Shown: positions 1 to 5,798 of the stretch, one piece after another | How positions within the stretch are numbered: the first letter of the stretch is position 1 | Layout of the letters: each line of letters opens with the position of its first letter | Translations under genes and position numbers: made by a program | Assembly: GCA_017860085.1 (NCBI GenBank) | Contig: JAFNAJ010000100.1 | Location: forward strand, 1 to 8,016 | Length of the DNA: 8,016 nt | Direction of reading: 5' to 3' | Origin: Acidobacteriota bacterium | Lineage (GTDB): Bacteria > Acidobacteriota > Vicinamibacteria > Vicinamibacterales > JAFNAJ01 | The notes under the pieces: model-generated | The model's input: only the letters and a program-made list of their open reading frames with translations | Databases searched by the model: none | What the model was told of the DNA's origin: nothing

Positions 1-507
1 CGGCGGTTTGCCAAGGAGATGCATGCGCAGTTCCCGGGCAAGCTGCTCGCGTACAACTGCTCGCCGTCGTTCAACTGGCGAAAACACCTCAGAGACGAGG
101 AGATTGCCGTCTTCCAGCGCGAGCTGGGCGCGATGGGCTACAAGTACCAGTTCGTGACGCTGGCCGGGTGGCACGCCGTCAATGTCACGATGTTCGAGTT
201 GGCGCACGCGTACCGTGACGAGGGTATGCTGGCCTACTCGCGGTTGCAGGCACGCGAGTTCGATCTCGAGAAGGACCACGGGTACCGCGCGGTGAAGCAC
301 CAGTCGTTCGTGGGCGCGGGCTACTTCGACGACCTGACGCAGGTGATCATGGGGGCCGAGAGCTCGATCACCGCGATGAAGGGGTCGACCGAGGAAGAGC
401 AGTTCGACGAGTCGACCCCGGACTTCACCGAGGCCGAGGTCCATCACGTGGGTAGTGGCGAGTTGAAGAAGGTGCCACCGCCGCAGGAGCTGGTGCACAA
501 ACCTTAG
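1..507 (+). CDS. aceA: Isocitrate lyase, C-terminal part (5' end outside window)
   Basis: Isocitrate lyase splits isocitrate to glyoxylate and succinate, the first step of the glyoxylate shunt in the cytoplasm, needed for growth on acetate, fatty acids and other C2 sources. The frame is open from base 1, giving 168 residues, so the gene starts upstream. The family signature NCSPSFNW (bases 55-78), whose Asn and Ser residues bind substrate, is intact, and FVTLAGWH (from base 151) carries the conserved active-site Thr. The later segment GYFDDLTQVI...GSTEEEQF matches the usual end of the family. The catalytic Cys motif (KKCGH) would lie upstream and cannot be checked. The protein runs about 33 residues beyond the GSTEExQF point where E. 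coli and mycobacterial enzymes stop; this tail is acidic, then Lys/Pro-rich. A strong hairpin follows the stop. The family call is very secure; malate synthase is not in the window. Confidence 0.96.
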   Translation, partial: RRFAKEMHAQFPGKLLAYNCSPSFNWRKHLRDEEIAVFQRELGAMGYKYQFVTLAGWHAVNVTMFELAHAYRDEGMLAYSRLQAREFDLEKDHGYRAVKHQSFVGAGYFDDLTQVIMGAESSITAMKGSTEEEQFDESTPDFTEAEVHHVGSGELKKVPPPQELVHKP

Positions 508-533
508 CTTCGGTGTTCGGCGCTCGGGACTTG

Positions 534-582
534 GGGCGCGGGGACTGGCCGTATGTGCCAGGTCGCCGCGCCCTTGGTCTTT
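534..582 (+). terminator. Probable intrinsic terminator of aceA
   Basis: A long GC-rich hairpin begins 26 bases after the aceA stop. The outer stem is GGGCGCGG (534-541) with CCGCGCCC (566-573), 8 perfect pairs. An inner stem CTGGC (545-549) pairs with GCCAG (557-561) around a 7-base loop, extended by G543-C564 and A544-T563 with G562 bulged. The following bases (TTGGTCTTT, 574-582) are T-rich but broken, so the U-tract is imperfect. Stem strength and position favour a terminator that separates aceA from lldP; a regulatory RNA structure is the alternative. Confidence 0.55.
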
Positions 583-609
583 CGACCCGGATCCTCGGAC
601 GTCGTCGCG

Positions 610-615
610 TAGAAT
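610..615 (+). promoter_or_regulatory. Putative -10 box of lldP (TAGAAT)
   Basis: TAGAAT matches the sigma-70 -10 consensus at 5 of 6 positions and lies 18 bases before the lldP ATG. No good -35 hexamer is found at 16-18 bases spacing, so the promoter is weak or activator-dependent. A start of transcription near 622 would leave a leader of only about 12 bases. No Shine-Dalgarno sequence is present. A 5-bp inverted repeat, GGTCG (618-622) and CGACC (629-633), sits directly against the start codon and could be an operator or a small RNA hairpin. Confidence 0.4.
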
Positions 616-633
616 CGGGTCGGTGCTTCGACC

Positions 634-2451
634 ATGACCGAGGTGTTCCGGCAGGTCTATGACCCCGCTGGCGGCAGCGTCCTGCTCTCGGCGCTGGTCG
701 CTGCCTTGCCCCTGGCTGTGCTGGCGGTGCTCCTCGCCGTGCTGCGCGTCGGCCCGTGGAGGGCGGCCATCGCCGGCGCGGCGACGGCGTTCGCGCTGGC
801 CTGGCTCGTGTGGGACATGCCGCTCGGTCTGGCAGTGGCCGCCGCCACACACGGCATGGCCTTCGGCCTCTGGCCCATCAGCTGGGTGGTCGTCAGCGCG
901 CTGTTCTTCTACAACCTGTCGGTGGCCAGTGGCGACTTCGACGTGATTCGGCGCGTGCTCGCGCGACTCACGGGCGACCGCCGCATCCAGGTGCTGCTCG
1001 TGGCGTTCGCGTTCGGCGCCCTGATTGAGGGCATCGCCGGCTTCGGGGCACCGGTGGCGATCACGGCGTCGATGCTTGCGGGCCTCGGTTTCGAGCGGGT
1101 CACGGCGGCGACCTTGGCGCTGATTGCGAACACGGCGCCCGTGGCATTCGGGTCGATCGGAATACCGGTCACCACACTGGGCGGCTTGCTCGCCCCGCTC
1201 CTCGGGCGGGAGGTTGAGCCAACGACGCGAGCCCTGTCGGCGATGGTGGGGCGCCAGCTTCCGGTCTTCTCGATGCTGGTTCCGGCCTACCTCGTGGTGC
1301 TGCTGGCTGGGTGGAGACAGATGGTCGAGGTGCTCCCGGCCGTGCTCTCGGCGGGCCTGAGCTTCGCCCTGGTCCAGTTCCTCGTCTCCAACTACATAGG
1401 TCCAGAGCTCACCGACATCCTGGCCTCCCTCGCGTCGCTGGGGGCAGTGGCGCTGCTGCTGCGCGTGTGGCGACCCAGGGAGGTCGTGTCGTCCCCTGGA
1501 CAGGAACGCCCGGTGTCGCTCGAAAGCGATGGCGTGTTCGACACGCGCCGCCGTGCCATGCGGGCCTTCGGCACTTACGGGATCCTCGTCGGGGTCGTGC
1601 TGTTGGGCCAGGTCGGCAACTTCGGCGCCTTCCGCGAGGTGCGGCCCCCCCTCAACGTGACGGCCGTGTTGCGGTGCGGCCAGCCGGGCAACCGGTTGTG
1701 CCCCGAGCCGTGGATTGGGACATCCAGTCCCGACAGCTCGGGCGCGTTCCGTTTTCCCGTCTGGGATTTCTCGTGGCCCGGTTCGTTCACGATGGACCGG
1801 GGCCGCCCCAGTCCGCGCGTCCGGCGAGAACCGCCCGTGGTGAGCGAGTCGACGCCCTACCCGCTGACGTTCAGGCTCGATTTCCTGGCGACGGCCGGTA
1901 CGCTCGTGCTCCTCGCTGCGGTCGTCGCGTTCGTGCCCATGATGATCGCAGGTACCCGACCACGGACGTTTGTCGACGTGTTCGGTCGAACGCTGTGGCA
2001 GCTTCGCTTACCTATTGTGACCATCGCCTGCATCCTCTCGATTGCGACGGTGATGAACTACTCGGGGATGACCTCGTCGATGGCGCTGGCCCTGGCGGCC
2101 ACGGGCGTGCTGTTTCCCTTCTTCTCGGCCTTTCTCGGCATGCTCGGTGTCTTCCTCACGGGGAGCGACACGTCGTCGAACACCCTCTTTGGTCCGCTCC
2201 AGGCGACAACAGCGAAGGTCTCGGGGCTCGACCCGGTGCTGATGGCCGCCACCAACAGCTCGGGTGGCGTGATGGGCAAGATGATCAGCCCGCAGAACCT
2301 CTCGGTCGGGGCCGCCGGTGTCGGCGCGGTCGGCAGCGAGGGGGTGATCCTCCGTCGCGTGATCGGGCACAGCCTGCTGCTCACCGCGTTGGTCGGGCTC
2401 CTCGCAATGCTGCAGGCGTACGTCTTCCCCGGCATCGTCCCCGCGCTCTGA
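634..2451 (+). CDS. lldP: L-lactate permease (LctP/LldP family)
   Basis: Inner-membrane secondary carrier of the lactate permease family (TC 2.A.14), importing lactate and probably glycolate with protons. The 605-residue protein is mostly hydrophobic with around a dozen membrane segments. Family hallmarks are an N-terminal YDPAG motif, FGALIEGIAGFGAPVAI (residues 127-143), NTAPVAFGSIGIPV, GPELTDI, PPVVSESTPY, and GSDTSSN (510-516) followed by LFGPLQA and GKMISPQNLS. The start is supported because the YDPAG motif falls a few residues in, as in the E. coli protein. The protein is about 50 residues longer than E. coli LldP (551). Most of the excess is a central loop near residues 335-370 containing Cys348 and Cys356 and rich in Pro, Arg and Ser. 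The frame is unbroken through this loop. No lactate dehydrogenase genes (lldD, lutABC) adjoin it. Its stop is 4 bases from that of the convergent peptidase gene. Confidence 0.93.
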   Translation: MTEVFRQVYDPAGGSVLLSALVAALPLAVLAVLLAVLRVGPWRAAIAGAATAFALAWLVWDMPLGLAVAAATHGMAFGLWPISWVVVSALFFYNLSVASGDFDVIRRVLARLTGDRRIQVLLVAFAFGALIEGIAGFGAPVAITASMLAGLGFERVTAATLALIANTAPVAFGSIGIPVTTLGGLLAPLLGREVEPTTRALSAMVGRQLPVFSMLVPAYLVVLLAGWRQMVEVLPAVLSAGLSFALVQFLVSNYIGPELTDILASLASLGAVALLLRVWRPREVVSSPGQERPVSLESDGVFDTRRRAMRAFGTYGILVGVVLLGQVGNFGAFREVRPPLNVTAVLRCGQPGNRLCPEPWIGTSSPDSSGAFRFPVWDFSWPGSFTMDRGRPSPRVRREPPVVSESTPYPLTFRLDFLATAGTLVLLAAVVAFVPMMIAGTRPRTFVDVFGRTLWQLRLPIVTIACILSIATVMNYSGMTSSMALALAATGVLFPFFSAFLGMLGVFLTGSDTSSNTLFGPLQATTAKVSGLDPVLMAATNSSGGVMGKMISPQNLSVGAAGVGAVGSEGVILRRVIGHSLLLTALVGLLAMLQAYVFPGIVPAL

Positions 2452-2455
2452 GGGC

Positions 2456-4492
2456 CTACTGCCCCTGGCTCGTCGGCGGCGCCTTGCCCAGGACGAAGCG
2501 GTCGAACCAGGCAAGGTTCGCCCGGGCGGCATCGAGCGTCATCCTGGGCTCGGTGAACCCGTGCGGCTGTCGCGGGTAGACGGTCATCTTCGTCGTGACG
2601 CCCTGCCGCTTCAGCGCGTTGTAGAACTCGTACCCCTGCGAGATTGGCACGCGCAGGTCGGCGTCGCCGTGCTGGATGAGCGTCGGCGTCGTCACGCCCT
2701 TCGCGTTGAGCACGGGCGAGTGCGTGCGCCAGGCGTCGAACACGTTCCAGAACTCGCCCCCGAAGTAGTCCGGAATGAAGCCGGGAATGTCGGCCGTGCC
2801 GGTGAAGCTCACGAGGTTGGTGACGGCAGCGCCCGCAGACGCTGCCTTGAAGCGCGACGTCTGCGTCACAGTCCAGGAGGTCATGAACCCACCGTAGCTC
2901 CAGCCCATCACGCCGAGCCGGTCGCCGTCGGCGACACCCATCCCGATCACGTGGTCGACGCCTGCCATCAGGTCGCGATGGTCGCCGCCGCCCCAGTCGG
3001 CGCGGTTGGCGTGACGGAACGCCTTGCCGTAACCGCTGCTGCCGCGTGGGTTCACGCGCAGCACCGCGTACCCGCCCGCCGCGAACGTGGCGATCGGGTA
3101 CTGGCTGGCCACGCCGATGAAGCCACTCACGAAGACGCCGGCAGGGCCACCGTGCACCACGAGGAGCATCGGCACGCGGATGCCGCGCTGGTACCCGACG
3201 GGATAGGTGAGGATGCCTTCGATCGCCTGCCCGTCGGGCGCCTTCCAGGTGACCACCTCGCTCCGGCCGAGCGGAGCCTCGATGGCGGGCTGCACGCGAC
3301 TCACCTGCACCGGTGCGAGCCGATCCCCGATCCTGGCAACGAACGCCTCGGGCGGCCTGTCGTAGTCCTGCGACATGAATCCCACGTGCGTGCGCGTCGT
3401 GTTCAGCGACGTCGCGCCGACGTGGACCCCTGACGTCGCCATCGCAAACGGCGCACCCCCGTCCGCCGGGACCGCATAGAGCGTGGGGACCGTCCGGGCG
3501 GTTTCCGTGACGAGGATGCGCGACCCGTCGGCGGTCCACCCCACCATGGTCGCGTTCTCGTCGGGCGTCGCGGCGAGTGCCCGGGGGGGGCCGCCCGTCG
3601 CCTCCACCACGTGCACGGTGTCGCCGCCGGGCCACGACGGCGGGTTCTCGGACGCGATGAACGCGATGCGCCGGCCGTCTGGCGAGAAGTCGGGCTCCCC
3701 TTCGGCTGCCGGCGAGCTCAGCAGCGGGCGGACCGCGCCATCGGTCAGCGAGACGACTGACAGATCCGCGGCTGGCCAGTCGTTGGGCGAGGGCGTCGGC
3801 TGGTGCGAGAACGCGATTGCGGTTCCGTTGGGCGCCCAGTCGAACGTCGTCACGGCGTAGTTTCCGGTGGTCAGCACCCGCGCGGCGCGCTTGCCCTGCG
3901 CGTCGGGCTCCACCGGCTGCACGTAGAGCCGCACCTGCTTCACGTTCTCGTCCATCGTGCGCCAGTCGCGCTTCTCCTTGTCGGCCTTCTCCTCGTCGTC
4001 GGTCCGCGGGTCGGTCATGAGGAAGGCGATCGACCTGCCGTCCGGGGCCCACTCGAACCGCGAGACGTCGCCCTTCTCGTCGGTGACCTGCTCGGCCTCG
4101 CCGCCGCGCAGGCTGATGCGCCAGACGTTGGCCTTGCCGCTTCGTGCGCTGATGAACCCGAGCCAGGCCCCGTCGGGCGACCAGCGCGGGCCAGTGGCCG
4201 ATTTCTCGCCCCGCGTCAACTGCCGGCTGCCAGAGCCGTCTGCCGCAGCGACGTGGACGTGCGACAGCCACTCGCTTCTCTCGCCCGCCATCACGGCCTC
4301 GGCCACCACGAAGGCCACCTGCGCACCGTCGGGTGACGGCACGACGGAGGTGACGCGCTTGATCGTCATCTGCAGCTCGGGTGTCCAGGTCGGCGTCGTG
4401 CTCTGAGGCTGGGTCTGCGCCAGGGCGACTCCGCCCAAAACGACCATCGCCGCCAGCGAGCTCCCCATGTGCATCGGAATCCTCCGGGTCAT
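2456..4492 (-). CDS. Exported S9 family peptidase (prolyl oligopeptidase / dipeptidyl- or acylaminoacyl-peptidase type)
   Basis: Serine peptidase of clan SC, family S9, cleaving short peptides; the exact specificity cannot be read from sequence. With the ATG at 4492 it has 678 residues. Residues 1-25 look like a Sec signal peptide: Arg-Arg near the start, a hydrophobic core LAAMVVLGGVALA, then QTQPQ, pointing to periplasm or secretion. Residues about 50-400 hold TolB/WD40-like propeller repeats (SPDGAQVAF, WSPDGAWLGF, WAPDGRSIAF, WAPNGTAIAF, FSPDGRRIAF, WTADGSRILV). The alpha/beta hydrolase domain has the oxyanion motif HGGP (447-450), NPRGSSGYG, nucleophile Ser532 in GWSYGG, Asp612 in HGDADLRVP and His644 in RQPHGF, so the triad is complete. 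The start is uncertain: an ATG at 4474 has a far better ribosome binding site but loses the Arg pair. The gene follows the serine hydrolase gene by 56 bases on the same strand, a possible operon. An 8-base G/C run sits in codons 301-304. Confidence 0.93.
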   Translation of the reverse strand: MTRRIPMHMGSSLAAMVVLGGVALAQTQPQSTTPTWTPELQMTIKRVTSVVPSPDGAQVAFVVAEAVMAGERSEWLSHVHVAAADGSGSRQLTRGEKSATGPRWSPDGAWLGFISARSGKANVWRISLRGGEAEQVTDEKGDVSRFEWAPDGRSIAFLMTDPRTDDEEKADKEKRDWRTMDENVKQVRLYVQPVEPDAQGKRAARVLTTGNYAVTTFDWAPNGTAIAFSHQPTPSPNDWPAADLSVVSLTDGAVRPLLSSPAAEGEPDFSPDGRRIAFIASENPPSWPGGDTVHVVEATGGPPRALAATPDENATMVGWTADGSRILVTETARTVPTLYAVPADGGAPFAMATSGVHVGATSLNTTRTHVGFMSQDYDRPPEAFVARIGDRLAPVQVSRVQPAIEAPLGRSEVVTWKAPDGQAIEGILTYPVGYQRGIRVPMLLVVHGGPAGVFVSGFIGVASQYPIATFAAGGYAVLRVNPRGSSGYGKAFRHANRADWGGGDHRDLMAGVDHVIGMGVADGDRLGVMGWSYGGFMTSWTVTQTSRFKAASAGAAVTNLVSFTGTADIPGFIPDYFGGEFWNVFDAWRTHSPVLNAKGVTTPTLIQHGDADLRVPISQGYEFYNALKRQGVTTKMTVYPRQPHGFTEPRMTLDAARANLAWFDRFVLGKAPPTSQGQ
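4481..4485 (-). promoter_or_regulatory. Shine-Dalgarno GGAGG before the alternative peptidase start at 4474
   Basis: Read on the minus strand, GGAGG is followed by a 6-base spacer (ATTCCG) and an ATG at 4474. This is the best ribosome binding site near the peptidase start. The upstream ATG at 4492 has only GAGG about 13 bases before it. Choosing 4474 gives a 672-residue protein beginning MHMGSSLAAMVV, with a hydrophobic signal core but no basic n-region. The two features conflict, so the start is left open. Confidence 0.5.
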
Positions 4493-4508
4493 TTCTGCGA
4501 TCGTGCCT

Positions 4509-4526
4509 CGACGCGCAGACGCGTCG
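4509..4526 (-). other. 7-bp inverted repeat in the gap between the serine hydrolase and the peptidase genes
   Basis: CGACGCG (4509-4515) and CGCGTCG (4520-4526) form a perfect 7-bp stem around a 4-base loop. It sits in the 56-base gap, 16 bases before the peptidase ATG at 4492. No T-run follows on the minus strand, so it is not a standard terminator. It could stabilise or separate the two parts of a shared transcript, or be a protein site. In DNA this GC-rich, a stem of this size can also arise by chance. Confidence 0.35.
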
Positions 4527-4548
4527 CGGCAGTGGCGTCGCTTGCAGG

Positions 4549-5568
4549 CTAATGCTTGGCGGTGCTCGCCGGTGCCCCGCCGCTGTTCCGCTCCGAGATG
4601 ATGCGCCCGTAGGGAGACGAGCGCCCCAGTCGCTCGAACGACTCGTAGGCGACGGCCGCGATGCGGCTGATGACCGCCTCGGCTGCTCGCTCGTGTGCGG
4701 CGTAACTCGTCATCACCGCGACCACGAACGGCCGACCCGTGGCGTAGACGATGCCCGCGTCGCACCGCACGCCCTCGAGCGCGCCAGGCTTGTTGGCGAT
4801 GCGCACGTCGTCGGGAATCAGTTCCGGGATTGGGCTGTCCTTGCCGAGGCTCAGGATCTTCAGGAAGTCCTCGGTGGCCAGCGGGCCGAGGACCTTGCCG
4901 CGGTAGATGGCCTCGAGCAGGTCGACCAACTCGCGCGGGGTCGCAACGTTCTCACGGCCGGCGCGGGCCGCATCGAGGTCCAGCATCTTCCGCTGCAGGC
5001 GTGTCTTCTCGAGACCGAGACCGGCGAGCAGTTCGTTGACGTTGGCCATGCCGAGCCGCTCGATGAGCACGTTCGTGGCGGCGTTGTCGCTGACGGCCAC
5101 CATGAAGGTGCCGAGGTCACGGTTCGTCACCCGCGACACGCCATCGGTCAACCCTTCCATGATGAAGCTGTCGGCCACGAGGTCGGCCGTGCGGAACGTG
5201 TAGGGATCGGTGAGCCGCGCTTTGCCGGGCACGCCGGCGGCAGCCCGTTCCGACTGGCGGTAGAGCTCGGCGAGGACGGCAATCTTGATCGTGCTCGCCG
5301 TCGGGAAGACCTCGTCGGCGTTGTGCAGGATGCGCCGTCCCGAAACCAGGTCGACGACCGCCACGCCGAGCACGCCGTCGAAGGCGCGGTCCTCGGCCGC
5401 GATGGCGGTCTCGATCTTGCCGAACAGCAGCTCCTCCTTCGTGGAAACGGCCGTGTCCGGCTTCGCCTGGGCGAAGCTCGTGGCGGTGACGCCGAGGAGG
5501 ACGACCGCAGCGAGGCAGGCGATCCGGGACGAGACCGATGAAGCAGCAAGTCGGACAGGCGCGCGCAT
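4549..5568 (-). CDS. Exported class A beta-lactamase-related serine hydrolase
   Basis: A 339-residue protein of the Beta-lactamase2 / penicillin-recognising serine hydrolase fold. Residues 1-35 look like a signal peptide: basic MRAPVRLAAS, hydrophobic IACLAAVVLLGVTA, then SFAQA. Active-site motifs are STIK (Ser92 nucleophile, Lys95) and SDN (160-162). The third motif is KPG (260-262) where true class A enzymes have KTG or KSG. The omega-loop region (about 190-212, RKMLDLDAARAGRENVATP) has no clear equivalent of Glu166, the deacylating base, so strong beta-lactamase activity is doubtful. A peptidase, esterase or penicillin-binding role is equally possible. The start is fixed by the signal peptide and by a promoter just upstream; there is no Shine-Dalgarno site. 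The S9 peptidase gene follows 56 bases downstream, so both may be co-expressed as exported hydrolases. The fold is secure; the substrate is unknown. Confidence 0.88.
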   Translation of the reverse strand: MRAPVRLAASSVSSRIACLAAVVLLGVTATSFAQAKPDTAVSTKEELLFGKIETAIAAEDRAFDGVLGVAVVDLVSGRRILHNADEVFPTASTIKIAVLAELYRQSERAAAGVPGKARLTDPYTFRTADLVADSFIMEGLTDGVSRVTNRDLGTFMVAVSDNAATNVLIERLGMANVNELLAGLGLEKTRLQRKMLDLDAARAGRENVATPRELVDLLEAIYRGKVLGPLATEDFLKILSLGKDSPIPELIPDDVRIANKPGALEGVRCDAGIVYATGRPFVVAVMTSYAAHERAAEAVISRIAAVAYESFERLGRSSPYGRIISERNSGGAPASTAKH

Positions 5569-5574
5569 GGGCGA

Positions 5575-5604
5575 ACGATAGGCCGCGCGGACACCGCGGG
5601 TCAA
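5575..5604 (-). promoter_or_regulatory. Promoter of the serine hydrolase gene, predicted leaderless
   Basis: On the minus strand, TTGACC (5604-5599) matches the -35 consensus at 5 of 6 positions. An 18-base spacer leads to TATCGT (5580-5575), which matches the -10 box at 4 of 6. Only 6 bases separate the -10 box from the ATG at 5568, which places transcription initiation at or next to the A of the start codon. No Shine-Dalgarno sequence is present, in keeping with a leaderless mRNA. Confidence 0.55.
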
Positions 5605-5738
5605 CCAGTGGGGCCGTACTGACCCTGAGGCGTCGAGACTGCGCCGGTCACTCGGCTTCGGTTCTTGGTTCCGGCGCTGATGGCGCGCCCGCCGGTCGCG
5701 AAGTTGTGCGTCAGCGTGCGGCCGACGCTCGACCCCGA

Positions 5739-5767
5739 TTGCCGGCGGGCTCGCGCGAGAGTACACT
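5739..5767 (+). promoter_or_regulatory. Sigma-70-like promoter of the FHA-GAF-SpoIIE gene
   Basis: TTGCCG (5739-5744, 4 of 6 match to -35) and TACACT (5762-5767, 4 of 6 match to -10) are separated by exactly 17 bases. Transcription would begin near 5774, leaving a leader of about 25 bases that contains the AAGGAG site and the GTG start. The same TACACT hexamer serves as the -10 box of the DinB-like gene at 7473. Confidence 0.6.
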
Positions 5768-5787
5768 CGGGCTCAGCCGCTCCGCCC

Positions 5788-5793
5788 AAGGAG
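5788..5793 (+). promoter_or_regulatory. Shine-Dalgarno AAGGAG that fixes the GTG start at 5799
   Basis: AAGGAG lies 5 bases before GTG at 5799. It decides the start of the phosphatase gene: the frame stays open upstream to an ATG at 5538, but that longer form would overlap the divergent gene's start, carry the promoter inside the coding region and add an Arg-rich stretch with no domain. Confidence 0.75.
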
Positions 5794-5798
5794 AGCCC

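Larger units (their letters stand above)
5569..5798. other. Divergent intergenic region between the serine hydrolase and phosphatase genes
   Basis: This 230-base region separates two divergent genes and carries one promoter for each (5575-5604 on minus, 5739-5767 on plus). It also has an 8-base palindrome GGCGCGCC (5682-5689). A short inverted repeat, AGCGT (5713-5717) and ACGCT (5725-5729), lies 9 bases upstream of the plus-strand -35 box. Either could be a regulator site, but both are short for DNA of this base composition. I see no convincing small gene in it. Confidence 0.6.

Noticed and set aside
1636..1830. Possible compensating frameshifts creating the odd lldP loop
   Set aside because: The native frame is open throughout; a second frame hits TGA near 1658, the third gives Arg/Pro-rich sequence, and neither resembles the family better. 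A real insert is the simpler reading.
1311..2579. 422-codon open frame on the plus strand overlapping lldP
   Set aside because: It is Arg/Gly/Pro-rich with no recognisable domain and lies out of frame within a clear lactate permease. Such frames are expected in GC-rich coding DNA.
2058..4271. 737-codon open frame on the minus strand overlapping the peptidase and lldP
   Set aside because: It reads Arg-rich low-complexity sequence while the overlapping S9 frame has signal peptide, propeller repeats and complete triad.
4493..4765. N-terminal extension of the peptidase frame to an ATG at 4765
   Set aside because: The extra 91 residues are Arg/His-rich, overlap the 3' end of the serine hydrolase gene and would bury the signal peptide inside the protein.
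4381..5541. 386-codon plus-strand frame antisense to the serine hydrolase
   Set aside because: It is the antisense shadow of a recognised gene, biased to Arg, Glu, Asp and Val, with no motif or ribosome binding site.
5682..5689. Palindrome GGCGCGCC in the divergent intergenic region
   Set aside because: An 8-base GC palindrome is common by chance in DNA this GC-rich and overlaps neither promoter.
5538..5798. Upstream extension of the phosphatase frame to an ATG at 5538
   Set aside because: It overlaps the start of the divergent gene, contains the promoter, shows no domain, and lacks the AAGGAG site that precedes GTG 5799.
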